Below, in pieces: positions 25,364-37,400 of a stretch of 64,000 nucleotides of DNA (positions are counted from its first letter, which is position 1; the number at the start of each line of letters is the position of its first letter). Under the pieces are notes generated by a model that searched no databases, was not told the DNA's origin, and worked only from the letters and a program-made list of their open reading frames with translations. The translations under genes were made by a program, and so were the position numbers. The stretch lies in contig OX345640.1 of NCBI GenBank assembly GCA_947044365.1, positions 1,071,001-1,135,000 on the forward strand, read 5' to 3'. The stretch is from Petrosia ficiformis (Eukaryota > Porifera > Demospongiae > Haplosclerida > Petrosiidae).

Positions 25364-28300
25364 TTGAAATGGAAAAAACCCAAACCTTGTGGTGAAAATG
25401 TTGAGTGCTATGTAGTGTCTTGCTTCAACTCGGTTGATGACAATGATGACGATAGTGACAATGATAGTGATGATGACAAACAAAAGTGCAAGCTTTTTGA
25501 GACGAAAAATGATGAGAATACTATTATCATTCCTGAGCTTATTCAAGATACAAATTATCAGTTCACTGTAAAAGCTTGGTACAAAACTGGACTCAGTGAA
25601 AATAGCAAGAAGAGTGCAGTTATTAAGACAAAACTAGCAGTAGCAGGTCCACCTGGTAAACCATCAGTTGTGAATAAAACCAGTAACAGTGTTAACCTAA
25701 CATGGGAAAAACCACAAGAGAATCCAGACAATGTGGACAGATACAAAGTGCTCTATCGTTTGAAAGATGATGCTCCTAATTCAGAATGGAACTTTCAACA
25801 AACTAATGGAGTAGTGGAGCACATTACAGTTAGTGGATTGTTTCCCAAGAATTCATATTATTTCAAAGTACAGGCCATATATAACAACAAAGATGGTGAA
25901 ATAAGTACCGTTAGTGATGCTGTTTCAACTAATGATACAGTTACATTGCCTAGTCCAGGTAAACCCACAGCTGTATCCATATCACATAATAGTGTTAAGT
26001 TACAATGGAATGAGCCTTTAAAAAGCTATTTGTATTTGTTAAAAAAAAGTTATGATGAATTAAAGTGTTATAAAGTCCTCTATCGATCTCTACATGATTC
26101 TCATGATATCTGGGAATCTTGTGTTATAGATGGCACAAGAACAAATGCTACCATTCATGGTTTATCTCCAGCAACAGAGTATATTTTCAAAGTACAAGCT
26201 GGATCCTCAGATCATTACTTTGGCGAAGAAAGCAGTGAAAGTGAAGTCATTGCTACAAAACATATCACACCAGGCCGTCCTGGAAAACCTCACTGTGTAA
26301 ACATTGGTGATAGCTTTGTTCAACTGCAATGGACTAAGCCAATAAAACATGCTGAAACTGTTGAGCACTATGTTGTCTCTTACTCTTCTTTGGATGAACA
26401 AATTCGGCAATGGAAACAAATAACTATCGTTTCAGAAGAGATAATAGTTTCCCAACTCTCTCCTAATACTCACTATTTCTTCAAAATACAAGCTATCTCT
26501 AATAGTATATCCAGTAAAGAAAGTGAAACAAGTAATGTCATTCAAACTCTAGTCCCAATACCAAGCAAGCCAGGACAACCTAAAGCTGTTTCAGTTACAT
26601 ATACCAGTGTTAGTCTGAAATGGGCTAAACCTAAACAGCACAGTGAGTATGTTATGAATTACTGTGTGAAATGTTCATCTGAAGGAAAACAATCAGAAGA
26701 ATGGTATTCGCTCCAGCTTACTGGAACGAGAGAACATGTCGTTGTTAATAGGCTGTGTCCCAATACCACTTATCTCTTCAAAGTCCAAGCCATCAGTAAG
26801 AATGGATCCAGTGAGATGAGTGAAGTTAGTAAGCCTATTTGTACTCCATCTCCAGTACCAAGCCAAACAGGTCAGCCTATACTTTCTGATGCAACCCATG
26901 ACAAAATTACTATAACTTGGGCCAAACCACGTGAGAATGCAGAATATATTCAGAGTTACGCAATTCATTACAAGTCACTACAGAAATCCAATAGACATGG
27001 ATGGACAACAGTAAAGACTGAAAATGCTGTGGAGGCATTTGTCATCAGTGGATTAGAAATCAATACGAGCTATGTATTCAAAGTACAGGCTGAAAGTCCT
27101 TATGGATCTAGTAAAGAGAGTGAACCAAGCACGCCACTTCAGACTCTATTCCCAATACCAAGCAAACCAGGGCAATTTGAAGCAGTTTCAGTTACGCATA
27201 ACAATGTTAGTCTGAAATGGACTAAACCTACAGAGTATGCTGAGTATGTTATGAACTACTGTGTGAGGTATTGTCCACAAGAAGAACAATCAAAAGAAAC
27301 TGTAGTTAGAGTGAGAAAGGAACATGTAACAATAAGTGAATTGCTTCCTGATACTACTTATGTCTTTACTGTCCAAGCTCAAAATAGAACTGGAAGCAGT
27401 GAGGTAAATAAAATTAGTGTCTGTACGCCACCTCCAGTGCCAAGCCAACCAGGACAACCTCAAGCTGTCAATATAAGCCATGATAAGATTACAATAACTT
27501 GGGCGAAACCACAATTACATGCAGAACGTGTTCAATATTACACAATCCAGTACAAATCACTGCAGAAATCATGTAAACAGGAGTGGACAACAGTGAAGAC
27601 AGAAAATGCTGTGGAGGTATTCGAAGTCAATGGATTAGAAGTAAACACAGACTACATATTTATTGTACGAGCTGAAAGTGTTGATGGATATAGTGATGAG
27701 AGCAAAGTGAGCAATCAAATTGCAACCAGATCTCCGGTACCTAGTCAACCAGGCAAACCAGCATGCAAAGCTAAGGCTCATGATCGTATTACTTTATCTT
27801 GGTCTAGACCAACTGAGTATTTTGAGAATATCGAATGCTATGAAATATTGTTCTATGACAACGATAAAGAGAGGAAGACTGTAACAAATGGTTGTGTTGA
27901 GGAGATGGTAATCAATGGATTAAATCCACAACAAAGTTACAAATTTGTAGTGAGAGCAAAATCAAAGTTTGGTAATAGTCAAAATAGTCTTTCCAGTGAT
28001 CTCATCATTACCGATTTTTTACGTCCAGTCTTGAAGATTATACCACACTGTAAAAAGCTTCAGGACTCTCCAACAGTTTATCTTCTCAGTACGACACAAG
28101 TAACTGCTACAAATGTGTACCAAAAGTATGTCAAGTTTGAATATGGTAAAGCAACAGATAGTACTACAAACAAAGTGTTGATGATAGTTGGAGCTACTGG
28201 TTCTGGTAAGAGTACCTTGATCAATGGTATGGTCAATTATCTCCTGGGAGTAGAGTGGGATGATGAGTTTCGTCTTAAACTCATTCATGACAAGGTTCAA

Positions 28301-29623
28301 ACACGAACAGAAAGTATAACGAAATTTATTTCAGCATACACCTTTCACAAACAGGATGACTTACCACTTCCATACTCACTGACTATTATTGACACTCCAG
28401 GATTTGGAGATGCTGAGGGTGGGGCAAGAGATAAAGAGATAACTAATCAAATGAAAGAGTTTTTCTCTCTATCTGCTGAGCAAGGCATTGATCATTTGGA
28501 TGGAATTGGGTTTGTTACACTAGGTTACCTATCACGTCTGACTCCAACACAGTTATATATTTTCAATTCGATCTTTGCTATATTTGGTAAAGATATGAAG
28601 GATAGTGTCTTTACTATGGTAACTTTTGCTGATGGTGCTAATCCTGTGATTGGAGCTATTGAAGAAGCTGGAATTCCTTGTACTGAGCACTTCCAGTTTA
28701 ATAATTCTGCTCTCTATGCTGATAAAAAAGATGCTTTTGTATTTACTAAAATGTTCTGGGATATGGGTGCTACAAGTTTTAATGAGTTTTTTGACAAGTT
28801 TGGAAAAAGCAAGTCAGTCAGTCTAAAGTTGACAAGAGAAGTCCTCGATCAAAGAGAGCAATTAGAAACCAATATTATTGGTGTTTCACAGCAAATTCGT
28901 GATGGAATGTCGATGATTGATTCCCTCAAACAACAGCAACAAATTTTGAAACAAAATGAATTCCGTATTAAAGCAAATGAAAAATTTGAGTATGTAGTTT
29001 ATGAGGATAAAACATGCAAGTATCATCTTCCAAAAGGGGAACATGTAACAAATTGTCTTACATGTAACAAGACCTGCCATCGAAATTGTAAAATCCCTAA
29101 TGATGGAGATAAATATCGCTGTGCTGCTATGAAAGATCGACAAGACAAAAATACAACATGTACAATTTGTGTTGGAAAATGTGCCTGGCAGCAACATCAC
29201 AATGCCACATATTATTTTGGTACTGTGAAAACACCCGCGACAAAATGCTATGAGAACATCAAGAAGATGTACCATAAGGCTCTTGGTGGGAAAACAGAAG
29301 TACAGAGTATAATTGCCAATATGGAGTCAGAAATTCAATGTCACTACCAAATAATCCTAGTAAATATTCAAGAAGTACACTCTTGTATAAAACGTTTGGA
29401 TGAGATAGCCTTCAAACCTCATCCATTGAGTGATGTAGGCTACATTGACCTCCTCATTGAATCAGAGAAACTGGAGAAAGAAACTGGCTTTAGGAAACGT
29501 ATCCAATACTATAGTGAAGTGAGAAAACAAGCAGTGCTTATCAGTAAAGCAAAACAAGTGCCACAGCTATCACCAGCACAGAATGGTGGAAACAATTACT
29601 ATCATTACAATCAGATGAACTAG
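25364..29623 (+). CDS. Gene C, 3' part: open FN3 array plus GTPase (D-like)
   Basis: A frame of about 1419 codons stays open through one partial and eight full FN3 repeats, an AIG1-like GTPase (P-loop at 28190-28216, DTPGFGD) and the eight-Cys/one-His motif. The nominal start is an internal TTG within an FN3 repeat, so this is not an independent gene start. Upstream disruptions make it the intact tail of a damaged gene, unless an internal promoter exists. The first FN3 has a very acidic loop (25434-25478). A 10-base loss near 29570 shifts the frame, so the protein ends early at 29623; the original C-terminus remains readable in another frame to about 29765. The G domain is nearly identical to that of gene E. 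Confidence 0.55.
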   Translation: MKWKKPKPCGENVECYVVSCFNSVDDNDDDSDNDSDDDKQKCKLFETKNDENTIIIPELIQDTNYQFTVKAWYKTGLSENSKKSAVIKTKLAVAGPPGKPSVVNKTSNSVNLTWEKPQENPDNVDRYKVLYRLKDDAPNSEWNFQQTNGVVEHITVSGLFPKNSYYFKVQAIYNNKDGEISTVSDAVSTNDTVTLPSPGKPTAVSISHNSVKLQWNEPLKSYLYLLKKSYDELKCYKVLYRSLHDSHDIWESCVIDGTRTNATIHGLSPATEYIFKVQAGSSDHYFGEESSESEVIATKHITPGRPGKPHCVNIGDSFVQLQWTKPIKHAETVEHYVVSYSSLDEQIRQWKQITIVSEEIIVSQLSPNTHYFFKIQAISNSISSKESETSNVIQTLVPIPSKPGQPKAVSVTYTSVSLKWAKPKQHSEYVMNYCVKCSSEGKQSEEWYSLQLTGTREHVVVNRLCPNTTYLFKVQAISKNGSSEMSEVSKPICTPSPVPSQTGQPILSDATHDKITITWAKPRENAEYIQSYAIHYKSLQKSNRHGWTTVKTENAVEAFVISGLEINTSYVFKVQAESPYGSSKESEPSTPLQTLFPIPSKPGQFEAVSVTHNNVSLKWTKPTEYAEYVMNYCVRYCPQEEQSKETVVRVRKEHVTISELLPDTTYVFTVQAQNRTGSSEVNKISVCTPPPVPSQPGQPQAVNISHDKITITWAKPQLHAERVQYYTIQYKSLQKSCKQEWTTVKTENAVEVFEVNGLEVNTDYIFIVRAESVDGYSDESKVSNQIATRSPVPSQPGKPACKAKAHDRITLSWSRPTEYFENIECYEILFYDNDKERKTVTNGCVEEMVINGLNPQQSYKFVVRAKSKFGNSQNSLSSDLIITDFLRPVLKIIPHCKKLQDSPTVYLLSTTQVTATNVYQKYVKFEYGKATDSTTNKVLMIVGATGSGKSTLINGMVNYLLGVEWDDEFRLKLIHDKVQTRTESITKFISAYTFHKQDDLPLPYSLTIIDTPGFGDAEGGARDKEITNQMKEFFSLSAEQGIDHLDGIGFVTLGYLSRLTPTQLYIFNSIFAIFGKDMKDSVFTMVTFADGANPVIGAIEEAGIPCTEHFQFNNSALYADKKDAFVFTKMFWDMGATSFNEFFDKFGKSKSVSLKLTREVLDQREQLETNIIGVSQQIRDGMSMIDSLKQQQQILKQNEFRIKANEKFEYVVYEDKTCKYHLPKGEHVTNCLTCNKTCHRNCKIPNDGDKYRCAAMKDRQDKNTTCTICVGKCAWQQHHNATYYFGTVKTPATKCYENIKKMYHKALGGKTEVQSIIANMESEIQCHYQIILVNIQEVHSCIKRLDEIAFKPHPLSDVGYIDLLIESEKLEKETGFRKRIQYYSEVRKQAVLISKAKQVPQLSPAQNGGNNYYHYNQMN

Positions 29624-30012
29624 TTGCTACGTTACCCCCAGTACAATTTAAACCCAAAAAAAGTGAAAGAATGCTATCACCAGCACAGCAGAATGAATTA
29701 CTATCATTAAAATCGGAGGCTACGTTACCACCAGTACAATTTTACACCAAAAAAAAGTGGTTCTAATTCAATAGTGACTATTTGTTTTCTGTTCACCTTT
29801 TTTTTTTAAATATAGTGAAAAAGTAGACTAGCTATGTATAATTATAATTGTGTGATAACGATGAACTTGATCTTCATTTTTTGAAACGTTTAATTAACAG
29901 TGTAGTATAGACGAATGTTGAATTGGGTAAATTCAGTCTTCAGATGTTCATGGATAATATTTAAAAGTCGAAGTAATTAACGATTAAATGGGAGGAGAAT
30001 GCCAACACTTCC
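29624..30012. other. Gene C out-of-frame tail and 3' flank
   Basis: Up to about 29765 the DNA still matches the C-terminal codons of gene E in a shifted frame. From 29766 to 30012 it is AT-rich and matches the 3' flank of gene E (63472-63729) closely, showing that the duplication extends beyond the coding region. Confidence 0.7.
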
Positions 30013-30709
30013 TTATTCAACTGTGACACTTTTTGCTAAATGTCGTGGACAATCAACCTGAAATATGGAGGAAGGGATGGTATATTATATCACCCATGCA
30101 ATGGTGGTAACCCACGTCATATCCTCTAAGAACACCAATATGAAAGGACAGAAGTTGAAGAGGTATTACACTTCATTACAACAACTATATAAGGAAAAAA
30201 GGAGAACGAAGAGCAAAGAGATGGATGAAGAGAAAGAGACAGATGATGAAAAGAGAAGATGTGAAGTCAGTATGTGATTGAAAGCTATCAATTAAACTCA
30301 CCATTGATCCTTTCTTTTCATATTCTTCTTGACAGATGAGATCAGACATACGATCTAAATGAGTTGTAATCTCTTTCACTCCATTATCAGGATCATTATC
30401 TATAGTACATCAGTGTGTGTGTGTGTGTGCGTGGGGAAGATTTCAGTTTCTATATTATATTACAATAACTCATAAATATACCTGCATCTGATATAAGTAT
30501 GTCTGTTATTGTTTTCCAGTGACCTTGAAATTTTTCTTCTTTACTGTGTCGACCCACAAGCTAAAGAAATATCATATGATTATCACTCAATTATTGAGTA
30601 TAATTATATAATATAAACCTCTCAGAAATATATAACTAATAACTTACTGCCTGTGTAGTAGCTTCTGCTGCCTGAGCAAAGAAGAAGAGAGTCGACTGAA
30701 CATACTCAC
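30013..30709 (-). pseudogene. GFPT last-exon scrap fused to FHIP N-terminal scrap
   Basis: On the minus strand the last GFPT exon (30013-30057, ending S-V-T-V-E and stop) lies near FHIP exon 3 (about 30302-30400), exon 2 (about 30482-30560) and exon 1 (about 30650-30709). FHIP exon 1 has lost a base relative to the 19.95-kb copy and is out of frame. The middle GFPT exons seen at 19.2-19.4 kb are absent, so this is a shorter derivative. No functional product is expected. Confidence 0.78.
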
Positions 30710-30995
30710 CTCCTTCAGATTGAGGGGTTAAAAATACTTAAAATAGAGTTACAAAGGGGTTAAACTTAATCTAGCTCCACCCATTTATTTTGGATATGAT
30801 TCGATTCCTTTTGAGAAGAAATAGTTTTATTTCTATACATACAATCAGACAATTACATACAAAGGTATTTTATTTATTATACTGTAATTAATATCTCTAT
30901 TATAATAATAAAAGAAATTTTAAATCCGATATAATATAGTTGTAGAATGTTGTATTATTAGAGTATTACGGTATAATAACCTTTGACCTTTTCAG
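30710..30995. other. Duplicated FHIP/GUF1 intergenic (putative divergent promoter) sequence
   Basis: It matches the interval upstream of the GUF1 copy at 52.3-52.59 kb, including the GGTTAAAAATACTTAAAATAG and ACGGTATAATAACCTTTGACC segments. In this copy the latter runs directly into GUF1 exon 9. Confidence 0.6.
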
Positions 30996-31439
30996 GTATT
31001 TGCTGGAATATATCCCATGGACCAATCAGAATACCCTACTCTCCGTTCCTCTCTGGAACGACTGACTCTTAATGATAGCAGTGTTAGTGTTCGTCCTGAT
31101 TCCAGTTCTGCTCTGGGTCAGGGATGGAGGATTGGGTTTCTGGGTTTACTACATATGGAAGTGTTCACACAGAGACTAGAAGAAGTACTTAATTATAATT
31201 ATTATAAATATATAATTATATTTATATTTAGGAGTTCAGTACATCTGTTCTAGTAACTACACCAAATGTGTCTTATAAAGGTAATATGTCATGAAGTGTC
31301 ATAATGTGTTATATTGTGTTGTAATGTATCTTCTTTCTTTTTCATATGTAATATATTAGCCATTTTGAAAGACGAAAAAGAACTTCTAATCTTAAACCCA
31401 TCTGAAGTATGTACTTTACAGTTTATGCATTAATGTATG

Positions 31440-31473
<34 letters not shown>

Positions 31474-31523
31474 TGTATGTATGTATGCATGCATGTATGT
31501 ATGTATGTATGTATGTATGTATA

Positions 31524-31559
<36 letters not shown>

Positions 31560-34280
31560 TGTATGTATGTATGTATGTATGTATGTATGTATGTATGTAT
31601 GCATGCATGCATGTATGTATGTATGTATGTATGTATGTATGTACATATGTTTATATGTATGACTATAATTATGTATGTATGTACGTATGTACATGTATGT
31701 ATGTATGTATTTATGTACGTACATACGTATGTACATACATGCATACAGTGTACCATTGTTACGTACGTACGTACGTATGTATATACATATGTACGTAGGT
31801 ACGTATGTATGTATGTATGTACATATGTTTATATGTATGACTATATGTATGTATTTATAAATATATATATATTATTATATATTTCAGTTTCCAGATCGGC
31901 ATAAAGTAAAGGAGTTTCTAGAACCAGTAGTGAATGGTACTCTCATATTTCCTGATCAATATCTGGGAAAGATATTACAACTATTTGAGGTAAGAGAGAG
32001 GAGGGGAGGGAGAGAGAAGGTCACGAGATGAATTCATTTCATGAGAAAGAGAGGAGGTTGGGGACTTGGGGTAGAAAGAGAGGGAGAGGCAAAGAGTTCT
32101 TGTTTTTCTCTGTTTACAGAACAGAAGAGGTATTCAACAGGAGATGTTGTATCTTGATAGTTCTCGTGTGATGCTCAAATATCTTCTTCCACTTAGTGAA
32201 GTAGTGGTAGACATGTTTGATCAGATTAAGAGTCTTTCATCAGGTTATGCCAGGTGAGGAGACATGAGTAAGAAACTAAGAGATGGAGAATGAGGAGGAG
32301 GAAGAAGGTTGTTCTCATGTGTAAGGGATAAGGAGAGAGGATGCATAGATAAAATGATAGAGAAATGAAATATTTTGTTTATATCTAAACTTCATAAATA
32401 TACATAACTATGGAGGAGGAGGAGCAGGAAGGTTGTTCATATGTGCGGGGGATAAGGAAAGAGGAATGCATAAATAAAATGATAGAGATGACAAAGGAAA
32501 TAAGAAATATTTTATAAATATAACTATTTTGTGTTGTAGTTTTGATTATGAAGATGCTGGTTAAAAACCTGCTGAGCTGGTCAAAGTGAGTGATATACAT
32601 TCTGATGTATGTAGTTATATATGTATGTACATTTTATATATTATTATAATATATTTTTTAATTAGTTAGATATTCTTCTTAATGGACATCAGGTTGATGC
32701 TCTCTCATGTATTATACATAATAATAAAGCTTACACTTTTGGTAAATCAGTCTGTTTGAAACTTAAAGAGACAATTCACAGGTTTCATTATATCTATGTA
32801 TATACATGGTTATATGTAATTTGAACCATACTCTAGTATGATGTAGACTGGGAAATTTTTGAAAATGCAAACAATTATTTTAGAAATTTTCACGTAGCAT
32901 TAATTAATTGACTTGAGAAAATAAATTATTATTAATATTGTTTGTGTACATACATGTGTATGTAAAGGGTGTGGTTGTGGGTAATTTGAACCAAACTTCC
33001 ATATATCTTCAGTCAATGCATGATTGAATATCTCATTATAGACAATTATTTGAAGTGGCTATACAAGCAGCTGTTAATGGACGTGTCATTGCCAGGGAAA
33101 CGTGAGTCATGTACACCCAAATGGATAGCTAGTACATACCTTCTTTATTATTCTTTTGTTTCAAAATGAAAGCATTAAGAAAAGATGTTACTGCAAAATG
33201 TGTGAGTATGTACATGTAACTATAAATTTTGTTTATGTGTATAACATGCATGTATGTGTGTGTATGTATGTATGTATAACTATAAATTGTGTTTGTATTT
33301 TACAAGCCGCTTACTTCAGACTAAATTTGTAATTAAATTTGGTAAATAGAGCAACAGTTGATTCTCCTGCAATAGGCTTTCTCTATAAATAGTAGAATAG
33401 TGAGTGTTTATAGACAAGTGTTTGTTATTCTCCAAGTGACTAGTTTTCTTATCTATAGTTATATTTCTGTAGTATTTTATGTACATGAACAACTTTCACA
33501 CATGTATGGAGTGTGCAGGTATAACACTAGCTGTTGCATAGGAGTGCATTTGGTTCATAAAAGTGATATCATCATTCAATGCTCCATCCCTTAATAAATA
33601 CTATTTATTGAACTATGAGAATAAATGAGAGATGTTGATGATGTTATGTAATATTGAGTAATATCAGTATTCATTGAACTATGGTGGTCTACATTGAATA
33701 TTGTTTGTTATGTGAGAGCTATTCCAAGAATGTGGGCTCTTACTTCATGAAATAATTTGATCATATATGATACTTTAGAAACCCCACCCCTAACATTTAC
33801 TGCATACCATGCCTAGTACAGTACCATATATACTCCAATTAAAGGCTATAGGTTACATGAAGAATCCTCTAGAATGTCTGCCCCCCCTTTATGAAATTGG
33901 CATGCATGTAATTATACTTTATACAATTATAGTTAGAAAATATTTTAGTTCAGTGCAAGCTATAAAAATGATGTTATCGCAAAATAATTATAATTATGTA
34001 CATGTATACATGCACATAATTATAATTATTATGACGATTATAATTTATTATTGTACAAAATACAAACACCACATGTTCTTTTGTAAATAAAGTGAGAAGA
34101 GTTTTAGATAATAAACTATGTCTGAAATAAATAATTATTTTGTTTTATATAGTATGGTGGTGATATCACTAGGAAGATGAAACTATTACATAAACATAGA
34201 GAAGGTAAAAAGAGATTGAAAAGAATTGGAAATGTGGAACTAAGTCGAGAATCATTTCTATCTGTACTAGAAAGATTGTT
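30996..34280 (+). pseudogene. GUF1 remnant 2 (internally deleted)
   Basis: It contains counterparts of GUF1 exons 9-18: about 30996-31186, 31232-31280, 31361-31407, 31889-31989, 32120-32254, 32541-32586, 32667-32782, 33043-33103, 33164-33202 and 34153-34270. The GUF1 upstream region joins directly to exon 9, so exons 1-8 (G domain) are deleted. Exon 14 carries a nonsense change (TAA where the fuller copy has TAT) near 32562. The last exon departs from the fuller copy just before the stop. Clearly a pseudogene. Confidence 0.87.
31430..31860. repeat. Long TATG microsatellite
   Basis: More than 200 bases of nearly pure TATG units, then degenerate TATG/TACG units, within an intron of GUF1 remnant 2. 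Long Tyr/Met/Cys- or His/Thr/Tyr-rich frames across it on both strands are artefacts of the tetranucleotide. Confidence 0.95.
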
Positions 34281-34449
34281 ACTCAAAAGTATTTCTATTA
34301 GTTTTACAATAATTTTATGTAGGTAATACATTTTTTGGTTGACCGTTTCACTTTTGAGTTCTACTCCTTGGGCGTAACCATAGAAAATACGTTATAACGC
34401 CTACATACAGTACGTAAACTGCATTTTCGCCCACTTTTCGGCGTAAAAG

Positions 34450-37400
34450 ATGTCTGATGGTGAGGTAGCTCTATGCAGCTTGCTGGACAAATTCAAACTG
34501 TCGTCAGCTTGTCTTGAAATACAGTGTAGTGATACCCTCTTCCTAACTCTTAACACTGAAATCCGAAGATTCGAGAATGCCGCACCGCATTTCGGTTTCA
34601 CACAGCCAGAAATAGAAGAGCTTCGTCACGACTTTGATACGGAGAGACAAAGAAAACTAGAAATGCTCTGGAACTGGAGGAGAAAGAATGGTAGTGATGC
34701 CACATATATTGCCATTGTTAGGATTTTTTTGAAAATGAATGACAAACAGCTAGCAGAAGTCGTATTAAAACATTTTAAACAGGAGGTACCAGCAGGAAAG
34801 TATCAGAAGTGGGATAACATGAACGAGTTTGAGCAAAAAAAAGTAAAGACAAATTTGTATGTAGAACACCAAAACATTCGAAGGAAATTTTCTTTTCTCG
34901 TTGATGATGTTCTTAAATCTTTGGAAGAACGTAAAATTGAAGTTAGTCGTTTGAAGCTCTTTTTAGCTACCTACGGTATTCCTGAAGGCGATTCCGCTCC
35001 TGCTTTGCTGTCTAAAATTGAAAGTGCTTCCACTCTTGCTGATGTTTTACTTATTATGCAAATACATTATTCATCATGGTTCAACATACAGTTGTTCAAA
35101 GATGTTGTTAACAGATTTGGAAGTAATGATGATCAAAGAAAGATGAAAGAATATGAAAAAGATGAGCTTGTTCCTTATCTTCGACGATCAATATTTGAAA
35201 TACCTTCAAAATCATTTCATAACGTAACAACCGATCTTATCTCTTTGGTCTTATATTTACCTGATGATGTTATTCCAACAGGGCAACATGTGGAAATTAT
35301 CAGGGCCAACCTTTCTCAGCTATTAGGTATTCCAGTTGGAGTTCTTCAGTTCCTTGGTTATGACAAAGGCAGTACAATTCTGACTTTTGCAGTACCAAAA
35401 GCTTTGCTTAGCATTGCTAAGATGAAAAACATGATAGAGAATTACTTCACCTTCAACACCATGAAGAATATTTATGAGTTAAAGTTTGTTGCTCACCTGG
35501 CTCAACTACTGTAAGTGAATCATTAATTTTCTTAATACAAATTCTATTAAGATCATTTGTGTTAACTTGTGTAGGTTTATAGTTTTTATTTTTGTAGGCC
35601 TCCTGAATTACATCAGAAGAATTCCATACATCCTGATAACATTGTCACAGTAAAATGTCCAATTATCAGTTCTTCACCAGAGTGTGCAGGTAAATAACAA
35701 TAAACACTATGTGAAAAAAGTGATATAATATATCTTGTATAAAGTTTATTTATATTGTACACCACAGTACAATGACGCATTGCTTAAAATTAGTGAGCAT
35801 TAAAGACCCATGCATTTCTCTACTAACATAATATATATATAAATTGATTTGTGATATTTATGGTTATTCATCAGATGAGGATGAGACTCAACTTGAAGAT
35901 GATGGTAATGGTTGTCCCAGTATTGAAAGTGTTGAAGATACAAACAAAGACAACCCAATGTCCCTTCAGAGTGATATTGATAAATTATTGGAAGTAGACT
36001 TATATCAGGAACAAGGAAAAACAAGAAGGTACATCATTGTCACATTGCGGGTCTACTATATAATTATAGTTTAAGCTGGTTATTTGTTTGTTTCAATAAC
36101 AGAAACAAAATATAGTTAGACAGATCTATTAGACAAATGCATGGAATAACTATTTTGCTGTTTCCATAACATATATACCTACATTTGGGATTCCTTCATG
36201 CGAAATAAAATCAGTATGTACATTGAGCTATCAAATGGTATATTTCAATCATTGAGTAGTGAGATTATAGTTGTTGATAATATTCATGGTGTTTGATTGC
36301 ATGACAAGGAGAGTGATATTCATGTGATGCTGCAACCTGTTGACAGAGAATCATATTACACAAGCTTGTAGCAATTATAATATTATGAATATTGCAGATG
36401 GTTTGGCTCATAAAAGAGGCTCAAGTCCAATTACAACTAAATGTAGGATAATACCCCCCCAAAGTTTAATGCAATGCACTAGACTCTATCTATCCATAAT
36501 AATACACTAAGTTATTAGCAATGCAAAAAGTGATTAATGTTTGGCATTTTCATTCATATCCTCAAAATTAGTTAATACTATAAGGTTACTACATTGGGCT
36601 CAAACTCAACTCTAGGTAGGCTTACACCTGGGCTACCCTCATCATTAAGGCATTAAAAAGCACATACAGTTTAATTTATAAACTTAAGCACATGCACAAT
36701 TGATCTTTTTTTACTAAAATGTTATGATAGTAATTATTATCATTCACAAAATGCATTGTGATTTGACCCCAATACCACTCCTTAGTAAAGGATATCCTTG
36801 CTGTTTTGATATTTATAGCCCAATGTTACGTGATTTTAGTTCATATGGTCTCCTTTCTTAAATATCACCTACTATTGTACATAAAAATATATTACACCGG
36901 GGAAGATATATATATATACATCTTGCTAGTACATGTGAGTTACACAGAAGGAATAATTCCTTTTGTCTCTTCACAGGATTCCTGAAGTTGTGAACGAACT
37001 GGTAATACCTACACTTGGACGTTCATTTCATTTGGGAATACTGTACGATTATCGTAACGATTGTCTCCTCCCCAATGTGACCGTATGGAAAGACAAGAAG
37101 CTGAAAGAAGTTAATATTACTGCTTCTGAAGTCGTCCCTCGGTTTGATATCATTACAGATTTACTCCCTGCTGAAGCTCTTGGAGTCGAAGGTAGTTTGA
37201 AGCTGAGCTATTTGGGAGGTTTGATTAAAGAAAACGATGTTTCTGGTTCAGCTAAATACCTCTACAATTATAAATCCTCTAAACGGCAGGCTCGAGTAGC
37301 TATCCGGTACAAGTATATTTCACACACAAAAAGAGTGAACCAGGAAGTTATACAAAGTGATCAGTATTCTACCTTGTCCAGTGAACATGTTGGTACTCAT

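Noticed and set aside
25364..29623. An independent complete gene starting at 25364
   Set aside because: The start is an internal TTG in an FN3 strand; paralogues continue upstream, and only frame-breaking deletions create this apparent start.
31409..31904. Overlapping long frames of Met/Tyr/Val/Cys or His/Thr/Tyr repeats on both strands
   Set aside because: Pure translation of the TATG microsatellite; no splice or homology support.
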